Origin: Polyangiaceae bacterium UTPRO1
Lineage (GTDB): Bacteria; Desulfobacterota; Binatia; UTPRO1
DNA length: 64,000 bases
Direction: 5' to 3'
Assembly: GCA_002050235.1 (NCBI GenBank)
Contig: MWST01000018.1
Location: 372,001 to 436,000, forward strand
Of the stretch, positions 50,490-59,842 are shown one piece after another. The notes beneath the pieces are model-generated. The model was given only the letters and a program-made list of their open reading frames with translations. It was not told the DNA's origin and made no database searches. The stretch's first letter is position 1; every line of letters begins with the position of its first letter. A program made the translations under genes and the position numbers.

Positions 50490-51959
50490 TCAGTATTGGT
50501 GCGCCGGGTGCGCGCCGTAGAGCACCTCGAACCCGAGCCAAACGCCGTGGGCGTCCTTGGCGGGCAGGAACTCCGCGTGATCGAAGTCGTACTGTAGCCG
50601 CAAGCGCGTGTACTCGGACGGCTGCCAGACGATGAGCGGGGCGACGCGGTGACGGTCGTCGCGGCGGGGATCGTTCTGGCGGCCGCCGAGACCGGAGCCG
50701 CTGCCGCCGGCGTACTCGTAGCGGAGCCCGGCGGCCCACTGGTAGCGGAATCCCCACAACGCCTGCGTATAGAGGCCCCAGTCGCGGAGCGTGGCGGCCG
50801 GGAGGGAGGCGCCCGGATCCGCCGCATCGACGTAGGGTGCCGCATGGTAGTCGCGGCCGATGACCTCGGCCTGCCAGGTCACGAAGGGCCAGCCGCGGAA
50901 GTGATCTGGCGGCTGCCACTTCCAGACCACGTCGGTGCCGTAGACGTAGGTGCGGCCGGCTCCGCCGGTCGCGTTGGGACCGAAGAGGCCCGAGAGTCCG
51001 ATCTGCGTCGACAGGGCGTCGCTCCAGTTCCAGGCGTTCTTCCAACGAGCCAGATAGAGCAGGTCCGCCATGCTGGCGGTGGCGGTCTTTTCGACCGGTC
51101 GGCCGCCGATCGCCTCGTCGCCCATGAAGCTCGTGGTCGTGTGCTCCTCGCCGGCGTCCTGGATGCCGACTTGGACCTCCGAGAACCACGGCAACGGCGA
51201 CAGCCACGCGAGCCTGCTTCCGGGCGACCGCAGCCCCTCGCCGCCGAACATCCTGGTGACGACGAGCGGCTGGTCGATCCAGTCCCAGGCATGAGGATGC
51301 GTGGGGTTGATACGCCCGAACTCGGTCAGGAAGTAGCCGCCCTTGAGCTGCAGGTTCCATGGCAGCGCCGTCGAGGTGAAGAAGGCTTCTTCGAGCTCGA
51401 CACCGTCCGGCTGGGCGACGAGGTGCGCCTCGGCCGTGAAGTATGGATCGACGGTCCCCGCGAACGAAAGCTCGGCCTGCTGCAAGGTGAAGCCGCGGCG
51501 CTTCGGGTCGTGGTCGCCGCCCTGGAGCTCGCCGATCTCGCCGTCGGGAACGGTGGCGCCGCCGGCTGCGACCATCAAGTCCAACGAGACGTCGAGGAGC
51601 TTGATCTCCGCCGACCCGATCTGCCGCACCGCTAGGGTCGTGGATGTTCCGGGGGCGGCAGCGGCACCCGGCGCCGTGGCGAGCGCGCCGACGGCGCGGT
51701 CGAGAGCGGTCGCGGCGGGAAGCGGCGAGGGCGAGGCCGCCGGTTGCGGCGCGCTCCCGACGGTGCGCAGGCGTTGCACTTCGACCTCGAGCGCCTCGAT
51801 CTCGCGCCGGCGCTCGCGGTCGCGGCGGCGGAGCTCCTCGATCTCGCGTCGCAGCGCTCTGATGTCGTCGGCCGCACCCGCACCTGCGCGTGCCGGCGCG
51901 AGCCCCGCGGCCAGTGCCGCGATGACGGCGCCGGCGATCCAGCGCTGACGGACGGTCAT
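50490..51959 (-). CDS. outer-membrane porin/receptor-like protein of metal operon
   Basis: A 489-residue (from ATG 51959; GTG 51965 also possible) exported protein. The signal peptide ends near residue 25 (AGLAPARAGA). A charged coiled coil follows (about 30-68; REIEELRRRDRERRREIEAL), then an Ala/Pro linker, and a C-terminal beta-barrel with alternating aromatic strands: FTLQQAELSFAGTVDPYFTA, LQLKGGYFLTEFGRINPTHP, RDWGLYTQALWGFRYQW and the last strand VWLGFEVLYGAH. Similar proteins are annotated beside zinc ABC importers. It is the first gene of the operon, 5 bases before the binding protein, and could carry metal across the outer membrane; that is inferred. Confidence 0.78.
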   Translation of the reverse strand: MTVRQRWIAGAVIAALAAGLAPARAGAGAADDIRALRREIEELRRRDRERRREIEALEVEVQRLRTVGSAPQPAASPSPLPAATALDRAVGALATAPGAAAAPGTSTTLAVRQIGSAEIKLLDVSLDLMVAAGGATVPDGEIGELQGGDHDPKRRGFTLQQAELSFAGTVDPYFTAEAHLVAQPDGVELEEAFFTSTALPWNLQLKGGYFLTEFGRINPTHPHAWDWIDQPLVVTRMFGGEGLRSPGSRLAWLSPLPWFSEVQVGIQDAGEEHTTTSFMGDEAIGGRPVEKTATASMADLLYLARWKNAWNWSDALSTQIGLSGLFGPNATGGAGRTYVYGTDVVWKWQPPDHFRGWPFVTWQAEVIGRDYHAAPYVDAADPGASLPAATLRDWGLYTQALWGFRYQWAAGLRYEYAGGSGSGLGGRQNDPRRDDRHRVAPLIVWQPSEYTRLRLQYDFDHAEFLPAKDAHGVWLGFEVLYGAHPAHQY

Positions 51960-52424
51960 CGACACCGCGAGGAAATCAGTGGGGCGTCACGCCCGGGATG
52001 TCCGGCGCGGCGCCGAGCCCCGTCGGCGGCGAACGGCGAGAGGTGAAGGCACGGCGCCCGGGTGCGGGTATGGGGAGGTCAGCGACACGAGCTCAACGCG
52101 CCTAGCAGTCGTCGACCGACCCGGCAACACTGTGCTCGGTCGCATGGCGTCCGCCGGAACGCCGGGGCGAACCCCGTGGCGTCCGGTGTGCGAGCACGCA
52201 TGCGAGCCCGCACACGAGAACGCCTGCGAAGCCCTCTGCCGGGCTTCGTCTACGGCCTGACCGCGCGAGCTAATATGGCGCACCACCTCGGCTTTTTCGC
52301 TTGCATCCGAAAAAAAATCGTGTACAAGCCCCGGAGCCGTTTGTGACTGGCAGGACCGTGGATCGGCCCGGTACCGTTCAGGTCTCGGGGTGGACGGCAG
52401 GTCGACGGGGATTCAGGGGGTGCG
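51960..52424. other. divergent intergenic region, no gene
   Basis: About 465 bases between the metal operon and mltD. Most of it is GC-rich and without a convincing frame. It holds an imperfect inverted repeat (GTGTGCG ... CGCACAC near 52190) and, nearer mltD, an A-rich patch (GAAAAAAAATCG near 52310) that is a plausible promoter zone. I found no clear Zur-type operator. Confidence 0.4.
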
Positions 52425-53702
52425 ATGACGAACGCGCGGGGAAAAGGATGGGTCTGCCGAGGCGGTCCGCACTTTCTGCTGCCGCTGGTTGCGATGCTGG
52501 TCAGTGGCTGCTTTCACGTTGGTCCGAGCGCCAAGCAGGCGATGACGAGCGCCGCCCCCGGAGCGGAAGCGGCGGTTCAAGCCAAGGCCAAGCATAGCGA
52601 GGCCGACGCGCCTTTCGACCTCGAGAACCCGGCCGTGCAGAGTCGGGTCACGGCCTTCCAGACGCATCTGCGCGGCTTTTTCGACGGTGCGCTCACTCGC
52701 GGCGCCAAGTATCTGCCTTCGATGCGCGACATCCTGGTGCGTGAGGGGCTGCCGGCCGAGCTCGCGTACTTGCCGCTCATCGAGAGCGGATATCGGCCGC
52801 AGGCCGTGTCTCCGGCCGGAGCTGCGGGTCCATGGCAGTTCATTCCGGAAACGGGGCGCCGCTACGGCCTGCGCATCGATTCGCTGGTCGACGAGCGTCG
52901 CGATCCCATCAAATCGACTCAGGCCGCCTCGCAGTACTTGAAGGATCTCCACGAGATGTTCGGCAACTGGGAGCTCTCGCTCGCCGCCTACAACACCGGC
53001 GAGTACCGGGTCGCGCGCATCCTCGCCAACAAGGACGTCGAGGACTATTGGGACATGCGCGAGCGCGGTTATCTGCCGAGCGAGACCTCGGCGTACGTGC
53101 CGAAGTTCCTGGCCGCCGTGCAAATCGCGAAGCGGCCCGAAGATTACGGCTTCGAAACGCCGACCCACAAGGCCGAGCGTTACGAGATGGTCGATGTCGA
53201 GCGGACGGTGTCGTTGCGGGCCGCAGCCGACCTCTGCGGGCTCTCGGCGAGCGAGCTCGCCGAATTGAACCCGGCGCTCCGGAGCGGAATCACCCCGAGC
53301 GGGTACTCGCTGCGCGTACCGGTCGGCAAGGCGGAGCCGCTGCGCATCGGTCTCGCCAACTACGTAGAGCCGGTGCACGCTCGCCGCGAAGTCGCACGCG
53401 GTGCGCGCGGCGGCCGCAGCATCGCCAAGGGCGGCCGCAGCACGACGGTGGTAGCGCAGGGCAAGCGGGGTGCCGACCGCATCGCCGGCGCGGCGCCGCG
53501 CTGGCAGCGAGGCAAGCGCGACGTCGCGCCGACGGCGCGCAAGGGCTCGGCTGCCCCGGTCCGCGAGGCCAAGCTCGATATCGCTCGTCGTGCGGCCACG
53601 CGCCCGCAGGCGGCGGAGAAGCCGCGCGTGGAGAAGCGCCGGGCAGCGACGGCACCAGCCTCGAAGCCGGTCAAGAAAGCCGCGAGCAAACGCCGCGGCT
53701 GA
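52425..53702 (+). CDS. MltD-type membrane-bound lytic transglycosylase
   Basis: Cuts peptidoglycan glycan strands in the periplasm, 425 residues. A lipobox LVSGC near residue 29 anchors it to the outer membrane. The SLT domain has LPLIESGYRPQAVSPAGAAG with the catalytic Glu, GPWQFIPETGRRYGL and LAAYNTGEYRVARI. A LysM-like module (ERTVSLRAAADLCGLSASEL) covers about 248-300. The last 110 residues are Lys/Arg/Ala-rich and of low complexity, resembling a histone-like tail, which is unusual for this family. The start ATG 52425 is preceded by GGGGG. Confidence 0.9.
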   Translation: MTNARGKGWVCRGGPHFLLPLVAMLVSGCFHVGPSAKQAMTSAAPGAEAAVQAKAKHSEADAPFDLENPAVQSRVTAFQTHLRGFFDGALTRGAKYLPSMRDILVREGLPAELAYLPLIESGYRPQAVSPAGAAGPWQFIPETGRRYGLRIDSLVDERRDPIKSTQAASQYLKDLHEMFGNWELSLAAYNTGEYRVARILANKDVEDYWDMRERGYLPSETSAYVPKFLAAVQIAKRPEDYGFETPTHKAERYEMVDVERTVSLRAAADLCGLSASELAELNPALRSGITPSGYSLRVPVGKAEPLRIGLANYVEPVHARREVARGARGGRSIAKGGRSTTVVAQGKRGADRIAGAAPRWQRGKRDVAPTARKGSAAPVREAKLDIARRAATRPQAAEKPRVEKRRAATAPASKPVKKAASKRRG

Positions 53703-53750
53703 GCGCGGACGGGGGCGCGGCGCTGCCGTCCACCGCGGCCCGTGCGCAGG

Positions 53751-55232
53751 CTAAGCGGCCAGGGTCGTCAGATAGCGGACGAGCGTCCGGACACCGAAGC
53801 CGGTGCCGCCCTTGGGCGTGTATGGCAGCGCCTTTTCGAGGAACGCGGGGCCGGCGATGTCGAGGTGGACCCAGGGCGTCGAGCCGACGAACTCCTGAAG
53901 GAAGAGCGCCGCGGTGATGCTTCCGGCGTGTCCGCCGCCGATGTTCTTGATGTCGGCGACGGCGCTCTTGATGTCGTCCTTGTACTCGGCGACGAGCGGC
54001 ATCTGCCACAGCGGCTCACCGGTGTCGGTGCCGGCCGCGAGAAGCCGATCGGCGAGCTTCTGGTCGTTGGCGAAGAGCCCGGCCACCTGCGTGCCGAGTG
54101 CTACCATGCACGCGCCCGTCAGGGTCGCCAGGTCGATGATGGCGTCGGGCTTGGCGTCCGCAGCGACGAGGAGCGCGTCCGCGAGCACTAGTCGGCCCTC
54201 GGCATCGGTGTTCAGCACCTCGACGGTCTTGCCGTTCCGATAGCGGATTACGTCGCCCGGCTTCTGCGCTCGTCCGCCCGGAAGATTCTCGGTGATCGGG
54301 ATGTAGCCGTCGACGTCGATCGCGGGCTTCAGGCGAGCTAGCGCCGTCATCGCTCCGAGCACCGCGGCCGCGCCCGCCATGTCGCACTTCATGGTCTCCA
54401 TGCTCTTCGCGGGCTTGAGCGAGAGGCCGCCCGAATCGAAGGTGATGCCCTTGCCGACGAGAGCTATCCGGCGCTGGGTGCTCTTGCTCCGATAGCGCAG
54501 GTGCACGAAGCGCGGCTCCTCGCTGCTGCCGCGCGCGACCGCGATCAGAGCGGCGAGCTTCTCGCTTGCGATGCGCTTCGCATCCCACACCTCGACCTCG
54601 AGGCCTGCCGCCTGGCCGACCTTCTTGGCTACGTCGGCGATGTACGCCGGCGTCTTCACCGCGGGCGGCTCGTTCACCAGATCGCGGGCGAGCGTGACTC
54701 CGGAGAGCGTCGTCGCGAGCGCGCGCCACTCGGTCTCCAGGATTTTCTCGGCCGGCGGGCTCACGACCACCAACGTGAGCTCGGTGACGGCGGGAGGAGC
54801 GTCGCTCTCGGACTTGTACTTGGCGAAACGATAGGCGGCGAGCTCGAAACCCTCGGCGAAGGCGACGAGCTGTGGCGTCTCCAGCGGGCGCGCGCCGCAG
54901 GCGACCACGACTCGGGCGGCGCCGAGCGTGCCGGCGAGCTGCCGCGACTGGCCGCCGACGCGCCGCCACGCCTCGAGATCGATGCGGGCCTCGTCACCGA
55001 GACCGACGACGGCGATCGCCTGCCGGCGCGGTCCCTGGACCGGCAGTACGGCCGCTTGGCCCGGTCGGCCGCGAAAGCGCGCCGCCGAGATCGCGCGCTT
55101 GACCATCGTGCCGCCGAGGCGCCGCGCCAGCCGCCGCACGTCGCGCCCGTCTTCTTGCCCCGCGGCTACCGGAACGATCAGGACGTCGGCCGCGATTCCT
55201 GTCGGCTCTCCGCCGCGCACCCGGATCTGCAT
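53751..55232 (-). CDS. pepA: leucyl aminopeptidase
   Basis: M17 cytosolic aminopeptidase, 493 residues, hexameric with two metals. The N-terminal macro-like domain runs to about residue 170. The catalytic domain has KGITFDSGGLSLKPAKSMET with the metal Lys and Asp, KCDMAGAAAVLG, and NTDAEGRLVLADAL with the metal acids and the catalytic Arg. ATG 55232 begins MQIRVRGGEPTG; the frame continues further upstream antisense into the sirtuin gene without homology. Divergent from the sirtuin. Some PepA proteins also bind DNA; nothing here shows that. Confidence 0.95.
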   Translation of the reverse strand: MQIRVRGGEPTGIAADVLIVPVAAGQEDGRDVRRLARRLGGTMVKRAISAARFRGRPGQAAVLPVQGPRRQAIAVVGLGDEARIDLEAWRRVGGQSRQLAGTLGAARVVVACGARPLETPQLVAFAEGFELAAYRFAKYKSESDAPPAVTELTLVVVSPPAEKILETEWRALATTLSGVTLARDLVNEPPAVKTPAYIADVAKKVGQAAGLEVEVWDAKRIASEKLAALIAVARGSSEEPRFVHLRYRSKSTQRRIALVGKGITFDSGGLSLKPAKSMETMKCDMAGAAAVLGAMTALARLKPAIDVDGYIPITENLPGGRAQKPGDVIRYRNGKTVEVLNTDAEGRLVLADALLVAADAKPDAIIDLATLTGACMVALGTQVAGLFANDQKLADRLLAAGTDTGEPLWQMPLVAEYKDDIKSAVADIKNIGGGHAGSITAALFLQEFVGSTPWVHLDIAGPAFLEKALPYTPKGGTGFGVRTLVRYLTTLAA

Positions 55233-55352
55233 CCGTCGGCTTCTACCGGAACTCATCGACTCTCGCGAGCGCCCGCATCCTGGTGTACACCGGCGAGCGG
55301 CGGGCCGATCGCTCGCGCGTCCGCGAGGCCGCTCCCGCCGGAGATCGCAGCC

Positions 55353-56138
55353 ATGGCGCCCGCCGCCGACACCCGCCTCGCTCGTGCCGCCGCACTCGTC
55401 GGCGGTGCGCGGCGCCTCGTCGTGCTCACCGGCGCCGGCATCAGCACCGAGTCCGGCATTCCGGATTTCCGGAGCCCCGGCGGCATCTGGACTCGCTACG
55501 ACCCGCGCCAGCTCACGTTCGATCGCTTCTGCGCCAGCGCCGAGACGCGCCGGCTCTATTGGGAGATGGGAAACGACCTGTTTCCGGCGCTCCGCGATGC
55601 GCATCCGAACACGGGGCATCGTGTGCTGGCGGCGCTCGAACGCCGCGGCGGGCTCTTGCGCATCGTCACCCAGAACGTCGACGGGCTGCACCAGAAGGCG
55701 GGCAGCTCGCCCGGGGTGATGATAGAGATCCACGGCACCGCGCTCCAGGTCGGCTGCCTCGCCTGCGGCGCCCGGCAGGATCGCGGGCCGGTGCAGGCCC
55801 GCTTCGCTGCCGGCGAGCAGGACCCGCGGTGCGCTTGCGGCGGCCTCCTCAAGCCGGCGACCATCTCGTTCGGGCAGGCGATGCCCGAGCGCGAGACGGC
55901 GCAGGCCGCCGCCGATGCTGCGGCGTCCGACGTCTTCCTGGTGATCGGCTCGTCGCTCGAGGTCTATCCCGCCGCGGGGTTGCCGCGCGTCGCCGTCGAT
56001 AACGGCGCCGCGCTCGTCATCGTGAACCGCGAACCGACACCCTACGACGCCGACGCGGACCTGGTGCTCCGCGGCAGCGCCGGCGAGACGCTGGGGGCGA
56101 TCGCGGCACAGCTCGGCCTGTCGCTGAGCGACGCCTGA
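55353..56138 (+). CDS. Sir2-family NAD-dependent protein deacylase
   Basis: Sirtuin of 261 residues removing acyl groups from lysines with NAD+. The NAD site is TGAGISTESGIPDFRSPGGI, then QNVDGLHQKAG, the catalytic His in IEIHGTALQ, and four zinc Cys (CLAC and CACGG near 138 and 160). FGQAMPERE and VIGSSLEVYPAAGLP complete the fold. The Tyr/Arg pair that marks desuccinylases (YxxR) is not evident in RRLYWEMGND, so simple deacetylation is the better guess. Start ATG 55353. Confidence 0.93.
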   Translation: MAPAADTRLARAAALVGGARRLVVLTGAGISTESGIPDFRSPGGIWTRYDPRQLTFDRFCASAETRRLYWEMGNDLFPALRDAHPNTGHRVLAALERRGGLLRIVTQNVDGLHQKAGSSPGVMIEIHGTALQVGCLACGARQDRGPVQARFAAGEQDPRCACGGLLKPATISFGQAMPERETAQAAADAAASDVFLVIGSSLEVYPAAGLPRVAVDNGAALVIVNREPTPYDADADLVLRGSAGETLGAIAAQLGLSLSDA

Positions 56139-56162
56139 GTTGCGCGCGGCACCGTCACGGTT

Positions 56163-56615
56163 TCAGCCGTGCCGGAGGAGGCGCAGTTGGCTGCGTTCGG
56201 CGGCGGCCTCTGGGGTAGGCGTGCAGTCCGCGATCTCGAGGAGCGAACGCTCGTCCGCAAGCGCCGCCGCATCGACTCGCCGCCGCTCGGCGGCGCGCCA
56301 CTTGAAGAGCCCGTCGCGGATGTACTCCGGGTTCAGGTCGAGCGCCCCGCAGACGTTGTCGAAGGAGAAAAACCAGGTGCGGTCTTCGGCAGCGATCCAC
56401 GCCTCGGCGTCTTCGAAGAGCTGGCGCGCCACCGGATCGGTCGCGTGGATCTGCTTCATGAAACAGTTTACGGCGTCGACGAGCACGGCGATCATGAGGC
56501 GGCGCTCGCCGTCCGCGCATCCTTTCGAGCGCAACGTCTGGAAGAACTGCACCGGCAGGATCGCATCCGGTTGCACGAAGCCGCCGTTTCGGTCTCCGCT
56601 GTTGATGTCGGTCAT
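56163..56615 (-). CDS. conserved hypothetical protein
   Basis: A 150-residue soluble protein of unknown function (ATG 56615 with AGGGGG upstream; ATG 56639 is in frame too). Notable stretches are ERRLMIAVLVDAVNCFMKQI, DAEAWIAAEDRTWFFSFDNV and CGALDLNPEYIRDGLFKW. The last looks like a small helical domain with an aromatic cluster, a pattern I associate with short hypothetical proteins of deltaproteobacteria. It follows the ISC operon regulator gene by 49 bases on the same strand and may be the last gene of that transcript. Confidence 0.7.
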   Translation of the reverse strand: MTDINSGDRNGGFVQPDAILPVQFFQTLRSKGCADGERRLMIAVLVDAVNCFMKQIHATDPVARQLFEDAEAWIAAEDRTWFFSFDNVCGALDLNPEYIRDGLFKWRAAERRRVDAAALADERSLLEIADCTPTPEAAAERSQLRLLRHG

Positions 56616-56664
56616 CGGAATCGCCCCCTGGGTTCGCAACCCGCACGCTCTAGCAGCGTCGTCT

Positions 56665-57132
56665 TCATCCCGTCGCCGCGTCGGCGACGATCTCCACGGA
56701 CGGCGTCGCGCGTTTCTGCAGAACGTCGGCGAGCGTCGTCGTCGCGAACACGTCCATCACTCGCTTCTGCGCTTCCTGCCACACCCACAGCATCGAACAG
56801 TGGGACGACTGTGCGCAGCAATCGAGGGTCGCGGCGGCGTCCCCGACGCAGACGTTCAATGCCACCGGACCCTCGATGGCCTCGATGACGTCCTTGAAGG
56901 TCACCGCTTCGGGCTCGCGCGTGAGGGTGTAGCCGCCCTGCGCGCCGCGCGTCGAACGCACGATTCCGGAGTGGATCAGGTCCTGGATGATCTTCTCCAA
57001 GAATTTCTTCGGAATCGCCTCGCGAGTGGCGATCTCGGCAACCGAGCACGGCCGGCGATCGTTCCGGTACGCGAGGTAGATCGCGGCGCGCAGGGCATAG
57101 TCGACTTTTCGGCTGACTTGCATGATCGGCAT
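56665..57132 (-). CDS. Rrf2-family regulator, IscR-like
   Basis: A 155-residue winged-helix regulator (MPIMQVSRKVDYALRAAIYL, IPKKFLEKIIQDLIHSGIV, RGAQGGYTL). The sensing region has four Cys in VCVGDAAATLDCCAQSSHC, with the last pair spaced C-x5-C as in the IscR [2Fe-2S] site, so cluster binding is likely. It starts 9 bases after iscX with a strong AGGGGG, and is the last core gene of the ISC operon instead of the first as in E. coli. It probably represses the operon promoter at about 61.95 kb when cluster-loaded; that is inferred. Confidence 0.88.
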   Translation of the reverse strand: MPIMQVSRKVDYALRAAIYLAYRNDRRPCSVAEIATREAIPKKFLEKIIQDLIHSGIVRSTRGAQGGYTLTREPEAVTFKDVIEAIEGPVALNVCVGDAAATLDCCAQSSHCSMLWVWQEAQKRVMDVFATTTLADVLQKRATPSVEIVADAATG

Positions 57133-57140
57133 GGTCCCCC

Positions 57141-57356
57141 TCAGTCGTCTTTTCGATCCCGGTACTCTTCGAGCCACGCCATCTGGACGGCCTCGAGCTT
57201 GCTTTCGTTCGACGCCTGCGGATCGTCGTCGAACTCGTCGAGCTCGGTGACGTAGCGGTGCAGATCGGTGAAGCGGACCGTGAGCGGATCGAGTCCTTCG
57301 TGCTCGTCGGCGAGCGCGATCGCGAGATCCTCCGCGTCCTCCCATTTCAAGCCCAT
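57141..57356 (-). CDS. iscX: IscX Fe-S assembly protein
   Basis: A 71-residue acidic protein that binds IscS and iron and tunes cluster formation. The sequence is a near-textbook Isc[33 protein letters not shown] and [23 protein letters not shown] 57356 with GGGAGG upstream lies inside the 3' end of hscA, a 10-base overlap. It follows hscA as in E. coli, where a ferredoxin gene usually lies between; here none does. Confidence 0.93.
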   Translation of the reverse strand: MGLKWEDAEDLAIALADEHEGLDPLTVRFTDLHRYVTELDEFDDDPQASNESKLEAVQMAWLEEYRDRKDD

Positions 57357-59188
57357 GGATCGCCTCCCGCCGGTTTGCTTTCGAGCGCGTGTTTCAGCGA
57401 CGCCTCCATGATGCGGTGGGCGAACGGCGTGCTGGCGTCGCTGAGCGCCTGCGCCAGGTCGCGAATGCGGTTGTAGTCGGTCTCTTGGAGCGCGGCTCCG
57501 AGCGCCGCGATCGCGCCCCGGATAGCGTCCTCCTCGCCGTCGGCGAGGCGGGCGGGCGAGTCGTGGATCGTGCGCTCGACCTGGCGGATCAACGATTCTG
57601 CCTCCGTCCGCGCCTCTGCGAGTAGTCGCGCGGCGACGTCTTCTTCGGCGAAGTCGATCGACTCCTCGAGCATCCGCTCGATCTCCTCGTCGCTGAGGCC
57701 GTAGGATGGCTTCACGTCGAGCGAGCGCTCGCGCCCGGTGCGGACGTCGCGCGCCGTCACGTTGAGGATGCCGTTGGCGTCGATCATGAACGTCACGTCG
57801 ACGCGCGGGAAACCGGCGGTCGCAGGCTCGATCGGAATCGAGAAGCGCGCCAGGCTCCGGCAGTCTTGCGCGAGCTCGCGCTCGCCCTGGAGCACGTGGA
57901 GCGCCACGGCCGTCTGGTTGTCGACCGCGGTCGTGAACGTCTCCCTGTGGCTCGTCGGGATGGTGGTGTTGCGTTCGATGAGGCGCGTCATCACGCCGCC
58001 CATGGTCTCGATGCCGAGCGACAGCGGCACGACGTCGAGGAGCAGCATGTCCTTGCGCCGCCCGCCGAGGATGCCCGCCTGGACGCCGGCGCCGAGAGCC
58101 ACCACCTGGTCGGGATCGAGCGAGCAGAGCGGCTCGCGGCCGAAGAGCTCGGCGACTTTGGTGCGGACGAGGGGCATGCGGGTGCTGCCGCCGACGAGCA
58201 CTACCGCAGTGACATCGGCGGGCTCGAGGCCGGCGTCGGCGAGCGCCTGGCGGCAGGGCGCGAGCGTGCGCTCGACGATCGGCGCGACCAGTCGGTCGAA
58301 TTCGGCGCGCGTCAGGCGGCGGGCGATCGTCTGTCCGCTCGCGAGGGCGACGGTGATGTCGGTCGCCGCGGTCGACGAGAGGCGGCACTTCGCCTCCTCG
58401 GCGGCGCGCCGCGCCCGCGCCTGCAGATCGCGTCGCGCGGCGGCGTCGGCCGGCAGGTCGGCGCCCGCGAGCAGCCAGGCGGCGACGATCTCGTCGGCGT
58501 CGTCGCCGCCGAGGCGAGTGTCGCCGCCGGTCGCTTTCACTTCGAAGATGCCGCGCTCCATCTTGAGGATGGAGACGTCGAAGGTGCCGCCGCCGAAGTC
58601 GTAGACCGCCACCGTGCCTTCGTTGGCGCGGTCGAGTCCGTAGGCGAGGGCGGCCGCGGTCGGCTCGTTCACGAGGCGCAGCACCTCGAGGCCGGCGAGC
58701 CGGCCGGCGTCCTTGGTAGCCTGTCGCTGGCTGTCGTTGAAATAGGCGGGCACGGTGACGACCGCTTTTCGGATCGCGCAGCCGAGGGCTGCCTCGGCCC
58801 GGCGCTTCAGCTCCTTCAGCACGAAGGCCGAGATCTCGGGCGGCGTGTAGGAGCGGTCGCCGATCACGAAGCGCACGACCCCGCGGTCGCCGTCGACAAA
58901 GGTGTAGCGCTGGCGATCGGCGGCGCTCACGTGCTCCGGTCCGAGGCCCATGAAGCGCTTCACGGACTGGATGGTCGTGGCCGGCGCGATCGGTGCGAGC
59001 GCCCGCGCCTCGTTGCCGACGATGGGGTCGCCCGCGGCGGGGAAGGACACGACCGAGGGGACGATGACCTCGCCGGTCGCCGGATCGGCGATGACGCGCG
59101 GCGTTTCGCCGTCGAGCCACGCCACCAGGCTGTTCGTGGTGCCGAGGTCGATGCCGACGATGGGAGGAGGCCGTTCCACGTCGGTCAC
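57347..59188 (-). CDS. hscA: Hsp70-type chaperone HscA for Fe-S transfer
   Basis: A 613-residue specialised Hsp70 that, with HscB, releases clusters from IscU. The ATPase domain has [51 protein letters not shown] and [13 protein letters not shown]. The substrate domain begins with [17 protein letters not shown], and a lid of helices follows. Length matches HscA (about 616). It starts at a GTG that overlaps the hscB stop (GTGA). Confidence 0.95.
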   Translation of the reverse strand: MTDVERPPPIVGIDLGTTNSLVAWLDGETPRVIADPATGEVIVPSVVSFPAAGDPIVGNEARALAPIAPATTIQSVKRFMGLGPEHVSAADRQRYTFVDGDRGVVRFVIGDRSYTPPEISAFVLKELKRRAEAALGCAIRKAVVTVPAYFNDSQRQATKDAGRLAGLEVLRLVNEPTAAALAYGLDRANEGTVAVYDFGGGTFDVSILKMERGIFEVKATGGDTRLGGDDADEIVAAWLLAGADLPADAAARRDLQARARRAAEEAKCRLSSTAATDITVALASGQTIARRLTRAEFDRLVAPIVERTLAPCRQALADAGLEPADVTAVVLVGGSTRMPLVRTKVAELFGREPLCSLDPDQVVALGAGVQAGILGGRRKDMLLLDVVPLSLGIETMGGVMTRLIERNTTIPTSHRETFTTAVDNQTAVALHVLQGERELAQDCRSLARFSIPIEPATAGFPRVDVTFMIDANGILNVTARDVRTGRERSLDVKPSYGLSDEEIERMLEESIDFAEEDVAARLLAEARTEAESLIRQVERTIHDSPARLADGEEDAIRGAIAALGAALQETDYNRIRDLAQALSDASTPFAHRIMEASLKHALESKPAGGDPWA

Positions 59189-59823
59189 AGCTCCTTCTCG
59201 ACGTCACGCAGCAACGTGCGCAGGTAGTGCAGCTCGGAGACGAGCTGCTTGGTTTCCGCGAGCGCCGTGGCGCTCGTGCTGTCGCCGGCTGCGAAGCTGC
59301 TCGCGAGGCGAGCCTGCGCCGCGCGCAGGTCGCTGCGCAGCTCGTCCCGGACGACTGCCAGCGCGTCACGCTCGGCGGCGGCGGCGCCGCGAGCGCGGGC
59401 GGCGCGCAGATCCTCGAGCTGCTCCTGCACTGCGAAGACGCGGGCGGCGAGCGCGGGCGGGACGCGGCCGTTGTCGCGTCCAAGCGACTCGCCGTGCAGT
59501 TCGAGCCAGTAGAGCGCGCGCGGCACCGGGTCCCGCAACGTCTTGTAGGCGCGGTTCACGATTGCCGTCAGGCGCAGGCTCGCAGCCTGCTCCGCCGGCG
59601 GGCGATCGTGAAAGAAATCGGGGTGGAACTCGCGCGACAGGGCGTAGTAGCGACGCTCGAGGTCGTCGAGGTCGATCGTGAGGTTACGAGGCAGGTCGAA
59701 GACGCCGAAGTAGTCGGTCTCGGAGCCATCCGGCGCCACTACTCCGCAGCCCGAGCAGACGAGCTGATCGGCAGCCGGCTTGCCGCACTGCAGACACAAC
59801 GAGGTTTCGGGGTTCGTCGTCAT
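59185..59823 (-). CDS. hscB: J-domain co-chaperone HscB with N-terminal zinc motif
   Basis: A 212-residue J-protein that delivers IscU to HscA. The first 30 residues carry two CxxC pairs ([10 protein letters not shown] and VCSGCGVV, spaced C-x2-C-x9-C-x2-C) that should bind zinc, a feature of human HSCB and absent from E. coli HscB. The J domain (about 35-105) has [19 protein letters not shown] and the HPD of [12 protein letters not shown]. The C-terminal helical bundle binds IscU. It follows iscA after 19 bases. Confidence 0.93.
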   Translation of the reverse strand: MTTNPETSLCLQCGKPAADQLVCSGCGVVAPDGSETDYFGVFDLPRNLTIDLDDLERRYYALSREFHPDFFHDRPPAEQAASLRLTAIVNRAYKTLRDPVPRALYWLELHGESLGRDNGRVPPALAARVFAVQEQLEDLRAARARGAAAAERDALAVVRDELRSDLRAAQARLASSFAAGDSTSATALAETKQLVSELHYLRTLLRDVEKEL

Positions 59824-59842
59824 CGGTTTCGCGGCGCACGGC

